A stretch of DNA of 64,000 bases from positions 72,985-136,984 of the forward strand of contig MNCI01019003.1 in assembly GCA_015680685.1 (NCBI GenBank). The letters are read 5' to 3'. This document shows positions 11,275 to 21,791 of this stretch, one piece after another (position 1 is the first letter of the stretch; the number at the start of each line of letters is the position of its first letter). The notes beneath the pieces were generated by a model, which was not told where the DNA came from, did no database searches, and saw only the letters and a program-made list of their open reading frames with translations. This stretch comes from Gnetum montanum. Its lineage: Eukaryota > Streptophyta > Gnetopsida > Gnetales > Gnetaceae. Both the position numbers and the translations under genes were made by a program.

Positions 11275-11590
11275 CCAATGATAGAAGAAAAGTAAGTGAA
11301 TGTCTGCTATGACATTAAAATGGCATGGAATGTCCACTATGATATTAAACTAGCACAGAACATCCTTCAGTAATGACACTAAACTAGCACCCACAACATG
11401 GTCCGCTATGACCTTAAACTAGCCATCCACCATCTGCTATGATGTTAAACTAACATAGTGGTCCACTAGGACCTTAAACTAGTACATCATGGTTTTCCCA
11501 GACCTTGAACTGGGATCATGGTCTACTAGGACCTTAAACTAGCACAACACGTGGTCTACTAAGACCTAAAACTAGGTTTGTAGTTCAACA
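11275..11590 (+). repeat. Post-integrase tandem array, unit about 35-40 bp, core GACCTTAAACTAGCAC
   Basis: At least eight imperfect copies of a unit reading GTCTACTAGGACCTTAAACT start within about 20 bp of the integrase stop. The same core forms arrays after integrase in B (35330-35690), after protease in B (19245-19495) and D (44440-44720), and before RT in D (40640-40770). No coding function is seen. Confidence 0.7.
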
Positions 11591-13098
11591 TCTACAATTT
11601 AACACACATAGTTCTATAGATAAGTGAATGAGGATACTTCTAATCTTCAATCACCTACCCACACCTCTCGGGTAGGATGGGATGTGATGTTGTAGTTCCA
11701 AAATGAAGCTCACATCTCAAGAAAAAACCCTCTAGGACATTTGTAGTGCCACCATCCCTAGCATCTTACTAATCTTTCAAACATGCCTTTTGACATCTTG
11801 CTAACCTTTTGAAGTTACTACCACCATCACCAATCATCTTAGTCAGAGCTCCCAGCATCATCATCACTTGCTAGAGTACTAGTAGTACTGTGGCCTAGCC
11901 ATAGCACTGCCATCCTTTAGCCCTCATCATTGCTTGAGTCTAGAAGAGCATTTGGCAACATGGCTCTTCACCTTGTAGCTAAGTTTCTTGGCTCTTACCT
12001 TTGGTGAGATTTCCTGAACACCTACATCAACATCACCTCTAGCCACTTGGATGTTGACTCCTAGTGTGGCTACTGAAGCTCTCGCAGCCTACCACCATTG
12101 ACACCTACATTGGCCTTTCTACTTTGGACATTGCATGCACCGCAACTTACATAGCACTCATAGCCCTTGTCTTGCCCCTGGCAAATAGAACTTTATCATC
12201 ATCTAATGTGGTGGTCTTCTTTTCTTATTTTTTCTATGTTGCATTTGTAGGATGAAGCCTCGGTGGCATCACTCAAAGAAGCATTTCATCATGGTGACAA
12301 GCTACTGCATTACTTCGATGTATCTACTTTGGATTGCCTAGCTACTTGAGAGTGCACATCTCTATTGTCCCCTTAGCCAACTGACCTCTACCTCTTGATC
12401 TTGCAATCTTCCATATTCCTTGCAAGCTTTTCTAATATATGTGAAACTTTTCCTATAGTAAACTGCTGAACCCATGATGAGTCTAACATAACTCGTCCCA
12501 TGGGAAGCTTTGGTGGGCTAGTCAAAGCCCCAAGCAGATGTAGCACAACTCATCCTAGGGAGGAAACACCTTGTCTTATAGATGCAATGCAGTTTCCTCT
12601 AAGAAAATGTTGATGCGTAGTTCATCTAGAAACACAAAAGGAAGGAAAAGTAAAAAAAAATAACAAAAAACAAAGAAAAAAGAGGAAAAACAAAAGAGAA
12701 AAGAAAATGGAACAAGACAAGTACCCAAGTTAAATGGCATAGTTGGAATCTTGCAATCAGTATAGCCTTGAATTGACCATCTCACAAGCACTCTGATAAG
12801 AGGTCAAAATCCAAAGGGTAGGCCATCTTCGCATGTTAACTTCCTCACAAGCACTTCGATGAGGGATCATGCTTTGGTGACAAACCAACATAAGGTTGCA
12901 TCCTAATAGTAAACACCCTCTCTATACAATCTCCATTATCCCATCTCCTTTTCCTTACCATACTCCATTCCCTTGGCACTCTCAAGCATAGTGCAACATT
13001 GTCTAATCAGGCATTGATGAGTGGTGTTGGTGTTATGTTCATCATGGTATTTCATATTCTTTGTCAATGTTTCTCAAGTTAATCCTCCAAATATCAAC
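11591..13098 (+). other. 3' noncoding region of element C, with a splice-acceptor-like site at 12250
   Basis: No credible gene; the 63-codon frame at 12064-12255 matches nothing I know. A pyrimidine-rich stretch ends TTGCATTTGTAG at 12250, followed by GATGAAGCC. Element B has a parallel TTGTGTTTGTAG at 35874 followed by GATGACACC. The pair may mark the 3' end of a second intron. Confidence 0.4.
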
Positions 13099-13111
13099 AA
13101 ATAGGGGCCAA
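13099..13111 (+). other. Polypurine tract of element C
   Basis: AAATAGGGGCCAA directly before the LTR start TGAAACACCA. The same arrangement (AAAGAGGGACCAA) precedes the 3' LTR of B at 36842. Known role: primer for plus-strand DNA synthesis. Confidence 0.65.
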
Positions 13112-14117
13112 TGAAACACCACCAATTTCAAGCTCTTGTATTTCAATGGAAAATTTTTCTAAGTGTTAAAACTTGGGAAAAATTTTTCTATGTCTAGTGT
13201 TATGCTTTGCAGCGTAGACAACGTAGCATACCTCAAGTCCTGTTTTTGCAAAATTTTTCTAAGTTTGCTTGCTATGCTCTCCAGCATGGCTAGCATAGCA
13301 CACACTTCCATGGCCAATCTATAGAAATGTCAAGCCAAAAGTGATTAAGGATTTCTTCGAATGGGTCAAACAATGTGGCAAATTTTCTATCTTCTAAACC
13401 ATCAAAATCGCTATGCTATGCAGTGTACCCAGCTTGACACATGTCCTAGTTGCTAGTTTTCCCAAGTACTAGGCTAGAGTCTATCAAAAGTGCTCATGAT
13501 GGACAAAATAGTTTGGTAACTTTTCTATCTCTTGGGCTATCATGCTTTGCTATGATGCATAGCATAGCAAGCTTGATATAGGTTTTTGGGTCCAATTTTG
13601 CCTAAGTGTTGGACAAGAATCGGTTAAGCTAGCTCAACATGAAAGATGCATTTGACACATGTTCTAACTTCCAAGGCTACTTGTCCTACTACACCCTAGA
13701 GTGTGATCAGTGTGTCATGAAGAAACATTGCAAATTTAATCAAAGTTCATCAAAGTGTTCATGCTACGCTCTGCTATGCTATGTAGCACAACTAGCATGA
13801 CAGGTATGGCAAGTCAAAAATTTGCAAAATTTCACTAAGTGTTATTACTACGCTCTACTATGTTGTGCAGTGTAGCTAGCTTGACACATGGAAAATGCCT
13901 CTAACAACCTCCAAAAGCCTTTGAACTTGGCATCAACCTTCATCTCAGCTTTGATGTCCCTTTGGTATCCAAGATCAGTAGTTTGGATTTCTTTTGCATC
14001 CTCCATTGATCCCTAAAATTGTCTCTATGATTAACCCTACTTAGAAGAGGGGGAAGATGTAGTCCAATAACATAGCCTCCAAATTGCATTGTTTTGACAT
14101 TGTTTGTAGGTACATGG
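13112..14117 (+). repeat. 3' LTR of element C, truncated
   Basis: Starts TGAAACACCACC behind a polypurine tract. Its interior repeats phrases such as TTTTTCTAAGTGTTA and GCTATGCTCTGC, and CAACCTTCATCTCAGCT near 13930 matches the D LTR (about 50080, minus). It ends where the 5' LTR of B begins. No TATA box is present, consistent with loss of the downstream half. Confidence 0.6.
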
Positions 14118-14527
14118 TGAAACACCATAAAATTTTGGCCTAGCACTTTCAAACAAAATTTAGGCTAAGTCATGCTGCTGCCCAACATGAGTACAACATG
14201 AAAAAACTTGAGAGCCTTCAAAACAACATGAAATAACATTTAATGGAGCAAGCAAAGTTCCCTTAGGATCCACAGGTGACTACACCAGCTTTCGACATCC
14301 AAAATTAAAAGTTTTGGACTCAAAGTGCTTAGTTTTGGCTAAGTATACTTTGGTTGCATTTCCTTTCGTTGCATAGTGTAAGGCTCAGCATCACCAACTT
14401 TTGGAACCCCAAAACTAAGCCAAAATAGGCTGAAAATGAGCACAAGGATCCCCCATGACCTCTACTAATGGTTGCCCTAGGCTCTCACCCTCAAAACCCT
14501 GATTTTGGGCTCAAAAATATAGTGTTT

Positions 14528-14725
14528 TCACTGCTCACACCCAGGTCACGCCCAGCTCACGCTCACGCCTAGCTCACACTCACGTCCAGCTCACACCCGA
14601 CTCACGCTCATGCCCAACTCATGCTCACGTCTAGCTCACGCTCAAGCCCAACTCATGCTCACGTCCAACTCATGCTCACACTCAACTCACACCCAGGTCA
14701 TGCCCAGCTCAGGCTAACAGTGTGA
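14528..14725 (+). repeat. CTCACGCT-type tandem repeat inside the B LTR
   Basis: Imperfect repetition of AGCTCACGCTCACGCC and close variants, unit about 14-28 bp. The 3' LTR carries the same array at 37256-37420. The CTCACGCT word also recurs in the leader and spacer of this element. Confidence 0.65.
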
Positions 14726-15064
14726 GCCCAATGGGAGTTACCAAAAGTGGCCCAAAACATCTCAAACACATGCCGAAGACACACTGGAAGAAGATCAACT
14801 CAAATCGATGTCTTGCAGCAGTCAATCCAAGCGAGCCTGAATCAAGTTTTGTTTGCAAATTCATTGTAAATTTTCATTATGGGCTTCACCATGTGTGAGC
14901 TTGTCAAGCCCTTATGCTACTTCCATGGGCGTAAGTTAGCTTGCATTGTAAGATACCGTGCACTTGGTCTAGAACATAGCTTACCCACATACACCTGTCA
15001 CATGATCCATGCTTCTCTTGTCTCATCGATCCTATTCGTTCTTACTCCCAAGCCTAGATGAATG

Positions 15065-15072
15065 CATAAATA
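15065..15072 (+). promoter_or_regulatory. TATA-like box in the B 5' LTR
   Basis: CATAAATA followed by CCCTG, in the position of the TATAAATACCC boxes of the A and D LTRs. The 3' LTR lacks it: around 37740-37755 the equivalent stretch is shortened. Confidence 0.4.
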
Positions 15073-15630
15073 CCCTGTGCAAAGACATAAATAGGTTTGG
15101 CAAATATTGGCAAAAATCTTGCAAGAAAAAAACTAGCAATCCTGAGCCCGAACGCACGTGATTCCCAGCACCTACAAACACCACACATCGAAGCTTAATG
15201 TCTAACTTGCAATCCAGATTCACAACTACATTTTGATTGGTGCACGTTTTTTTTTCACCAATTAATACAATACAGTTTCATTTTTTCCATCCATTATACT
15301 GTTTTGATTTATTGTTTTCATTGTATCGTTTCATTGCATATTCCTGCATACATTCTGTCTACGCATACATTTCATTAAGTTTCATTATGTTTCGTTACAT
15401 TTTTTCATGTTACTTTGCATTACATTATTTTCTCTATTTTACATTTGTGATGATAACCCCAGCGCAGGAAATAGCATACGCTTAGGGAAGTCCTTGGTTG
15501 ATCTGCATGTAGACCATCCAAGGCACTCTACCTTCATTTTTTCTTCTAGCTTGCCCTCACACGAAGGTAGGGTATTCTATGTAACATTTCCTTCTAGCCT
15601 TACACCAACGATTTCAGATAGTACAGGAAT

Positions 15631-15647
15631 TGGTGCTAGAAAGAGGG
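15631..15647 (+). other. Primer-binding site of element B
   Basis: TGGTGCTAGAAAGAGGG, six bases after the LTR end. It is nearly identical to the sites of A, D and E, which argues that the same tRNA primes all four. Confidence 0.6.
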
Positions 15648-15749
15648 TCGCTTACCAATTGACAAAACCTTAGATGTCCCATGGTTCAAAATGTTGCACT
15701 GATTAAGCACTGTAACCAAAACCCTCATTAACATCGGTCCTATTTGTAC

Positions 15750-16078
15750 TAGGCTTGCTCACATTGCAGATTTACTCATGTTGAGCTTGACCTGAGCTTG
15801 CTCACGCTGAGCTTGACTAGTTACTCATGCTAAGCTTGACTAGTTACTCACGTTGAGCTTGACCAGTTACTCACGCTGAGCTTGACTAGTCACTCACGCT
15901 GAGCTTGACCAGTTACTCATGCTGAGCTTGATCAGTTACTCACGCTGAGCTTGACCAGTTACTCATGTCAAGCTTGACCAGTTACTCGTTACTCATGCTG
16001 AGCTTGCTCATGTTGAGCTTGACCAGTTACTCGTTACTCATGCTGAGCTTGCTCATGTTGAGCTTGACCAGTCCACTC
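15750..16078 (+). repeat. Leader tandem repeat, 23-bp unit, about a dozen copies
   Basis: Unit begins GAGCTTGACCAGTTACTC and ends with the CACGCT/CATGCT word. It fills the leader between primer-binding site and gag. Copies near 15975-16070 are partly doubled (GTTACTCGTTACTC). There are no unique spacers, so it is a plain tandem repeat. Confidence 0.8.
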
Positions 16079-16135
16079 AAATTAGGCTTACCCATGTTAT
16101 CTACATAAATTCAGTTAGCCAAACCGGTTACACAC

Positions 16136-18295
16136 ATGGAAGCATCCCAAATCAATGCAACATTACCCACTTCTGACCTCAATGCTGAAATCACAAATCC
16201 TGTGACTGCAACTGAATCCATAGTTGCTATCGGAGAGATGAACCTTCAAGGGCCAACCCGTCAGTCACTTAGGTTACAAGGCAAAGATCCCACTTATACA
16301 ATTCTCACCCTAGAGTAATATAACTTCATTTGTGTAAAGATCCAAACCAACCAACCTATTGATTGGGCAGAAATAGAAGAAAAATGACATTTTGAGCTCA
16401 TATATAAGGGGGGCCATAACTTCATCCCCTCAACATATGATGTGATTCCCCTATTTGAATCTCATCATGAGCTTATATCCTAGCTTCTTATGGCAAGGAT
16501 TCAAACCTTGTGGCAATCCGCCGTAGAACCTCAAAATGAAGATGAAGAGGATAATTTCGTGGCTTAGTCCGAACACAGGGATTCGTATCACACTCTCAGC
16601 CCAAATACTTATGCGAATCAATTATTTCACCCTTTCATGGGGGAAACCATGTCCCTCCATTCATTTAAAACCACTGATGCCCCAACAAGAAGCGCTTGCA
16701 CTCATTCCCACTACTCAATTCAATGTATCCATCCCCACTATTCCTCCAACCACCACATTATACCCTCTCCCACAAGTACAATCCCAACAACCCTCCTTTC
16801 AAACTAATGGAAGAGCAACTTTCCCACCCCAAGTAATTGGGATGCCATCTATGATACCCACTTCCACATCTACAAACTTCATCTCATGAGTGCAGGTTCA
16901 TACCACATCCTTAGCTCCTCCAGTACAACATCAAGTACAAGGTCTCCCTTCACAACCCATAGTTGGGCAATGGCTCGTCCTAGTTCTCCAGTCACAACAA
17001 TCTATTCCACAACCCCCAATTGGCTGATGGCCCACACCTGTCACTCAATAACAACAACAACAACAACAACCTACACCTTACAGTATGCTGTCCTTAGTGG
17101 CACCCTCTACAAACATTCCACAAGTGCAACCTCTGATCACTCAACTCTCTTCTTTCCTACCCATTACACAGTAGTCTAACTTGTATGGCACTCAAACTAG
17201 CCAACCTACTGCTCCACCAAGTAGGTTGGCACTTGGTAAAATGACCGATTCTATGAATTGACCAAAAACCCCAGCTTGGCAACTCCAAATGAGCCTCCTA
17301 TTCCAAGAGGCTTTAGACTAGATCAATTTTGCGAATACCACCAACGGAATGGGCATGGTACTGATTATTGTTTCACCCTTAAATAAGACATACAATGTAT
17401 GATTGATAGGGATGAAATAACATTTGATGATGCCAATCATATTAAACCACAGAATCAATCTATGGGCATGTACAAAGATCCCCTTAATACTAAAGAAGCT
17501 CCTTACTTTATTAACATGATCCATGTCAAAAATGAGCAAGGTATGTCCACAAAACCTTTCGTGATTCGTGTTCCTCCTACAATGTCAACATCATCCCCAC
17601 AATCTTCGAATCCCACATATAATCTACCTACATTGACAAAACCATTTTTTATTCATGTACCCCCTGCCAATGCAATCAGAAATGTACAATCGCCTACCTG
17701 GCCCACTCCCTTTGTGGTCCAAGTGCCACTTGCGGTTGCAACCATGGAGGTACAACTGCAAAACCAACCAACTCCTTTCATAATCAAGGTGCTTGAACAC
17801 CCTAATCTTCCATCTCCTATTCCTCAACCGCAAACCAAACTAACCCCATTTATCGTCAAGGTGCCTAAACACCCTGATACACAACCATCTCCAACTGTTC
17901 AACTACAACCCTAACCAACTCCATTCGTAATCTGGGTCCCAAAACAACCTGATGTTCAAGCTCCAACGGTTCCCCCATGACCTTCATGAGAATGCCTGAT
18001 CAACAGACTCACTAGGGAGTGGTTGGAAAAAGAATGTCAAAATCTTGAATTGGGGTCACTGAAACCCACTCCTTTAAACACTATACCTATGGCTCCAGCA
18101 ACTGATGAGCCAAGTGCAAGTCACGAAAGTAAAAAATCAGGGATGCCAGGTACGTTGAACCCAACCATCACATTAGACCACATGAAGACCATTCCACAAG
18201 AGATACAACTACTGGGTCCAATGGACCAAGCCTCAACTAGCAAGACTATACCAAACAGCAAAGACTTGGCCAGTGCCCTAACTCAGGTCACATAG
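16136..18295 (+). pseudogene. Element B Gag (Tat-like), decayed
   Basis: Structural protein of the virus-like particle. It starts MEASQINATLP at 16136, chosen because A and D have parallel starts behind their leaders, followed by TRQSLRLQGK and YNFICVKIQTNQPID. A TGA stops the frame near 16386, at the same residue as in element A. A Pro/Ser/Thr-rich middle follows. The short zinc knuckle CEYHQRNGHGTDYC (about 17327, C-x2-H-x4-H-x4-C) is typical of plant Ty3/gypsy Gag of this group. Behind it lie six copies of a PF(V/I)(V/I)xVP peptide (17540-17945) and a linker ending LASALTQVT (18290). Several stops and at least one frameshift break the frame. Confidence 0.75.
17540..17945 (+). repeat. Six peptide repeats with core PF(V/I)(V/I)xVP in Gag
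   Basis: Copies read KPFVIRVPP, KPFFIHVPP, TPFVVQVPL, TPFIIKVLE, TPFIVKVPK and TPFVIWVPK, spaced roughly 20-35 residues apart by Pro/Gln/Ser-rich linkers. Element D has related copies (EPFVVHVPS near 46390). The function is unknown; proline-rich late-domain-like or partner-binding repeats are possible. Confidence 0.7.
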
Positions 18296-19231
18296 GTGCT
18301 GAAACAAAAAAACACATCTTTGAGCTTGTATGATCTAATGATGACTTCTTAGGTTCATCGTGAAGCCTTAGTATGCATGTTAACATCGATCCTAGTTAGC
18401 GAAGACTGGCCTGCAAATGAACCTTCCATTCATGCAGTAATGTCTCCATATCAAGGATCAAGAGCCACATCACTAAGCTTTAACGCAGATAATATAAAAA
18501 TAGATGAGAAAACAAGAAAAGTCACCACTGCATCCATGTTCATAACTATATAGGTAAATCAATTTAAGATACATAGAGTGCATGTAGATGATGGAGCAGC
18601 CACGAACATAGTACCATATCCCATCATTGAACAGTTAGGGCTAATTGAACAAATCAAACCAACTTCCACGACATTCCTGAAATCGTTCAGTGGATTATGT
18701 GTAGTTGTCAAAGGAACATTAACTTTGGACTTCATAGCAGGGGACTAGTTCCCCACGTTAGCTGAATTTGTGGTCATAGACGAGATGCCTGGATTTAATT
18801 TAATATTGGGACAACCATGGTTAGCCCAATTAAAAGCGGTATATTCACCCATCCACCAAGAGATTCACTTACCCTATGAAGGTGGTGAAATCATTATACA
18901 CGGTGATGCGACTACACTCAACACCTCGGCACATGTAGGCACAAACCAAGGCTCAAAGGTCGAAATCGATGAGATTGAACAAGGTGACATTACTCTTGAG
19001 CTTAAACAAGATGCAACACCCATTGAAAACCAAGGTGATAATCAATCCCCAAACCATGATCCCCCGAAAGATATAATAACATCACAAAACATGGAAACAT
19101 CAAGACATGCTGACATGGGAGTTATTCCCCCAAACATCTCATGGTCCGAATTGCCATTTAACGTAATTAGTGAAAGAGATGCTGAATATACAATTACATC
19201 AACATGCCCAACATGCCATGTCAATATGTGA
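18296..19231 (+). pseudogene. Element B protease (retropepsin) region
   Basis: The aspartic protease cleaves Gag and Pol. Upstream is the conserved plant Ty3/gypsy block LYDLMMTS..HREALVCML (18325-18385). The active site reads HVDDGAATNIVP (about 18583-18620), with DDG where DSG or DNG is usual, and the flap/C-terminal block is FNLILGQPWL (18790-18820). An acidic tail of about 100 residues ends at the TGA at 19229. Two or three stops interrupt it. Element D carries the same protease (VDDGVETNII, FNLLLGRP). Confidence 0.8.
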
Positions 19232-19244
19232 AAATTAAAGAAGT

Positions 19245-19495
19245 TACTCAACCGTTAAACTACAATTGTTTGAAATGACGTTAAACTACAATCGTCTGAA
19301 ATGATGTTAAACTACCACGTGTCCACAATGACATAAAAGTAGCCACGGTTAGGAATGGCCAGTTTCAAAAAAAAAAAAAACCTACTAAAACAATTTAAAT
19401 TTCTCATGTTTTCTTGTGGCCGGAAATGGCCTTAAACTAGAACGTTGTTGCACGCATGACCCGAAATGACCTTAAACTAGAACAAGTTACGTTTT
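19245..19495 (+). repeat. Post-protease tandem array, core GAAATGACGTTAAACTAC
   Basis: At least five imperfect units of about 27-40 bp, each carrying AATGACNTTAAACTA, begin directly after the protease stop. They match the arrays after integrase and the post-protease array of D (44440-44720, opposite strand). Confidence 0.65.
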
Positions 19496-20230
19496 CATTT
19501 CTTTAAAATTACATTCTTGATTGCATGCATAGTGGCATCCTTGTTTTACAAATTATTATTCCCCTTACAGTTATCATTTGAGTACATTCACACTTATATT
19601 TACAAACAGTTAAAACAACAAAAAAATATATAAAATTAAAAAAAAAATCTTTTGTGTTTATGCTAAAGTTTGGACAAAACATAAAATAAAAAAAATCGAA
19701 TAACATAAAAATAGCAAATATATATATATATATATATCAACGTATAAATGAATAATTTCAAATGTTTACATTGTATCACATATTCACTTTCATACAATCT
19801 ACAAATTTTCAACAAAAAAAAAAAACATAACTAAGCTCACAACAATAACAAGTTAAATTAAACAGCCTTAGGAGAGGCTTGATCTCCAAATCTCTTGCCA
19901 CTCTTATAAACAAACACAAAATGAAAGTAGCCATCAACAAAGCATAAATATGCAAGAAAGAGCTAGCAATAGATAAAATATATATTACACATCTAATTAG
20001 CTTAATAAATCATCAATTTAATAAAGCACAGTGTGCATTTCCTTTTATATAAAACTAATATATTGGCTATGTAAGGTGATTTATGCCGATAATATATATA
20101 GCGTGATATAAAAGGTTGTGTTAAATTATTTTCATGGACTGAAACTATTTGTGATCCGCAACGAATATTCACCAAACATCACCTGATAAATTACACGCTA
20201 AACATTTTATTACTCATAACTATGCTTGGA
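19496..20230. other. AT-rich noncoding spacer of element B
   Basis: No gene recognised. It contains A-runs and a (TA)n run at 19720-19735. This is the 3' flank of the antisense cargo described at 20231-21162. Confidence 0.4.
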
Positions 20231-20623
20231 ATTAAAGGCTTTGATCAAAAAGCCTTCCCCGTTACTCGTGAATCGCGACGCCTATCGTGTTTTCATTTCA
20301 TTGGTACACTGATGTTGGAGATAAGCTTAACTTGTAAGAAACGACCAATTCTTCTCCCGTTTTCTTAACCAAAACTCGAGATCACTCACTGCCAAAAGCT
20401 TCGTTCGTTCAGGAGGCGAGGCCGACCAATATAATGGATAGCACATGAGCCCTGTGTTTTGTATTGCTATTTGTGCTGTAATGACAGGTTAGCGTATAGG
20501 ATAACATGTGTAAAAAGAAGGTTTTGCCGTCTTCCGATTCCCTAGATATCACGTTGCACTGGGTTGCACCAAAAACAAAAAAACTGTTCATATGTTGGAT
20601 ACGCTTGGTAGCCAGTTTGGTAT
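20231..20623 (-). other. Downstream part of the antisense cargo; unassigned
   Basis: An open stretch on the minus strand (20639-20409) translates without a family I recognise. On the plus strand an AAGGCTTT/AAAGCCTT inverted repeat with a six-base loop lies near 20235-20258. CpG dinucleotides are better preserved here than in the flanking element, suggesting a younger or less methylated insert. Confidence 0.3.
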
Positions 20624-20896
20624 TTAATGTAAAATGCATCGTTGTTTTTCGGGGTAACTCGGGGTCTCGTTCCCCGCTAAAGCCCTCCTAAAAAAATGAA
20701 AAAACATGGTAAACACCGCACCCAAGATCCAGATCACGGGTGCAATGAGTGCAAACGCTTTAATAGCCATAGGTACCAAGGATACAATGATCCAGTGCAC
20801 AATAAGTGCCACGGCTTGTATCTTTATGGGCTAGCATGCAATCCAATCCCGGTCCAGTTGCAAGATGCGCTTGCCTTGTTCTATCAGTTTATTCAC
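20624..20896 (-). pseudogene. Small predicted membrane protein Y, GTG start with bacterial-style RBS
   Basis: On the minus strand AGAGGA (20910-20905) lies eight bases before a GTG at 20896. The protein starts VNKLIEQGKRILQLDRDW, meets one TAG about 20-25 codons in, and continues with two strongly hydrophobic segments (VALIVHWIIVSLVPMAIKAF and IAPVIWILGAVFTMFFHFF), ending at 20624. I do not recognise the family. It follows ORF X by about 18 bp, as in a bacterial operon. The opposite-strand frame at 20696-20923 is most likely its shadow. Confidence 0.45.
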
Positions 20897-20914
20897 GGTT
20901 GTTGTCCTCTTATA

Positions 20915-21131
20915 TTATGGTGATATTTTTTTTAGATATACCAGCCAAGTAATGAAATAGGGTATCGATACATACACCAATGCAATACATAAACCTAAAC
21001 CTATACCTATGATCTCTTTTAGCGTGATCTCGATGGGTGTTTCCCGTACTTTTGGGTCGTCAAAATGTCATGCTAGCACTGACACATGGCATACCGAAAA
21101 AAAAAAGAGTTATGTATACTAAATACATCAT
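20915..21131 (-). pseudogene. Small predicted membrane protein X with signal-peptide-like start and AGGAGG RBS
   Basis: AGGAGG (21141-21136, minus) precedes an ATGATG at 21131-21126. The start MMYLVYITLFFFGMPCVSAS looks like a signal peptide. A one-base shift, probably in the run of T at about 21100, leads to DDPKVRETPIEITLKE and then a hydrophobic segment (IIGIGLGLCIALVYVSIPYF) ending YLKKISP at the TAA at 20915-20917. The AGGAGG overlaps the stop of the ribonucleotide reductase fragment, an arrangement typical of bacterial or phage gene blocks. The family was not recognised. Confidence 0.45.
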
Positions 21132-21157
21132 ATATCCTCCTATCGATTTTGTACTAT

Positions 21158-21162
21158 GTTAC
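21158..21162. repeat. Target-site duplication of element E, left copy
   Basis: GTTAC directly before the LTR start TGTTGA. The identical GTTAC follows the other LTR end at 29205-29209. Ty3/gypsy integrases make 5-bp duplications. Confidence 0.9.
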
Positions 21163-21716
21163 TGTTGATGCGTAAATTTTGGACACGCAAATTTTGGACA
21201 CGCTGCCAACACTTGTGAAAACTCGTTTTAGGAGACTATTGCCTAGGGCGCCTCCCGTATGGGTATGGAAACTCGGGAATAGTCTCAGCTGGAAACGGCT
21301 ATGTGACAAACAATAATAATAATATTTTAAACAAAATATCAAAATAAAAGCTTAAATTTAATTTAATATTTAAGTACTTCAATTTAATTTAATATCGGAA
21401 ACTTAGAATAATTCGTGTAATTTGCAAAATGATAAATAATTCAAATATCCATCTTCGTCCGGAGGCAGTGCGTCGGATTTCTCAGTGCTTTGCAGAGATT
21501 CACATGACGCTTCCTCTTCCCGTTCGTTCACCGGCTGCAGCGTTTTGCAGAGAGGATCGTTGCTGCTGCCTGGAGCGGCCGGGTAAGGAATTTGCTTTGT
21601 GGTGAAGTTTCTGGAGTGGAAGCGGGTGAGCTTAGAAGAAAGGTGATGCTGCTGTTCTGTAGTGTCGGCGCAGGCGTGGGCCGCGACGAAGGCAGAGAAA
21701 CGGAGCACGTAGGCAC

Positions 21717-21791
21717 GGGCGGCAGACCAAGGTGGTGGCGTGGGCGGCAGACCAAGGTGGCGGCGCGGGCAGCAGACCAAGGTGGCGGCGC
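21717..21791 (-). repeat. 25-bp tandem triplication in one LTR of E
   Basis: Three adjoining 25-bp units starting GGGCGGCAGACCAAGGTGG on the plus strand. The other LTR has a single unit near 28050, so the change occurred after insertion or during copying. Confidence 0.75.

Larger units (their letters stand above)
3203..14117 (+). mobile_element. Element C: 5'-truncated Tat/Ogre-like Ty3/gypsy retrotransposon
   Basis: In order: an antisense ORF (3467-6040, minus), word- and tandem-repeat spacer, a 3' splice-acceptor-like site (7861), RT, RNase H, archaeal-type RNase H and integrase (7862-11260), a tandem array, a 3' noncoding region, a polypurine tract (13099-13111) and an LTR start at 13112. 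The LTR stops at 14117, where the 5' LTR of B begins, so B probably inserted into it. The gag-protease half is missing on the left, where element A lies. Many stop codons show it is old. Confidence 0.65.
14118..15625 (+). repeat. 5' LTR of element B (1508 bp)
   Basis: Begins TGAAACACCA and ends GTACA beside the primer-binding site. Positions 14118 to about 15120 align with the 3' LTR (36842-37785), including long matching phrases such as GCATTGTAAGATAC/GCGTTGTAAGATAC. A CATAAATA box lies at 15065-15072. The last part (15440-15625) matches the corresponding end of the element A LTR (868-1080, minus). Confidence 0.8.

Noticed and set aside
15750-16078. Regular 23-bp repeats that could suggest a CRISPR array
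   Set aside because: Units adjoin directly without unique spacers, and the context is the leader of a plant retrotransposon.
20696-20923. Cys/His-rich plus-strand frame starting MKKHGKHRTQD
   Set aside because: It lies opposite membrane ORF Y. A hydrophobic coding strand naturally gives a polar complement, and there is no ribosome-binding site or family match.
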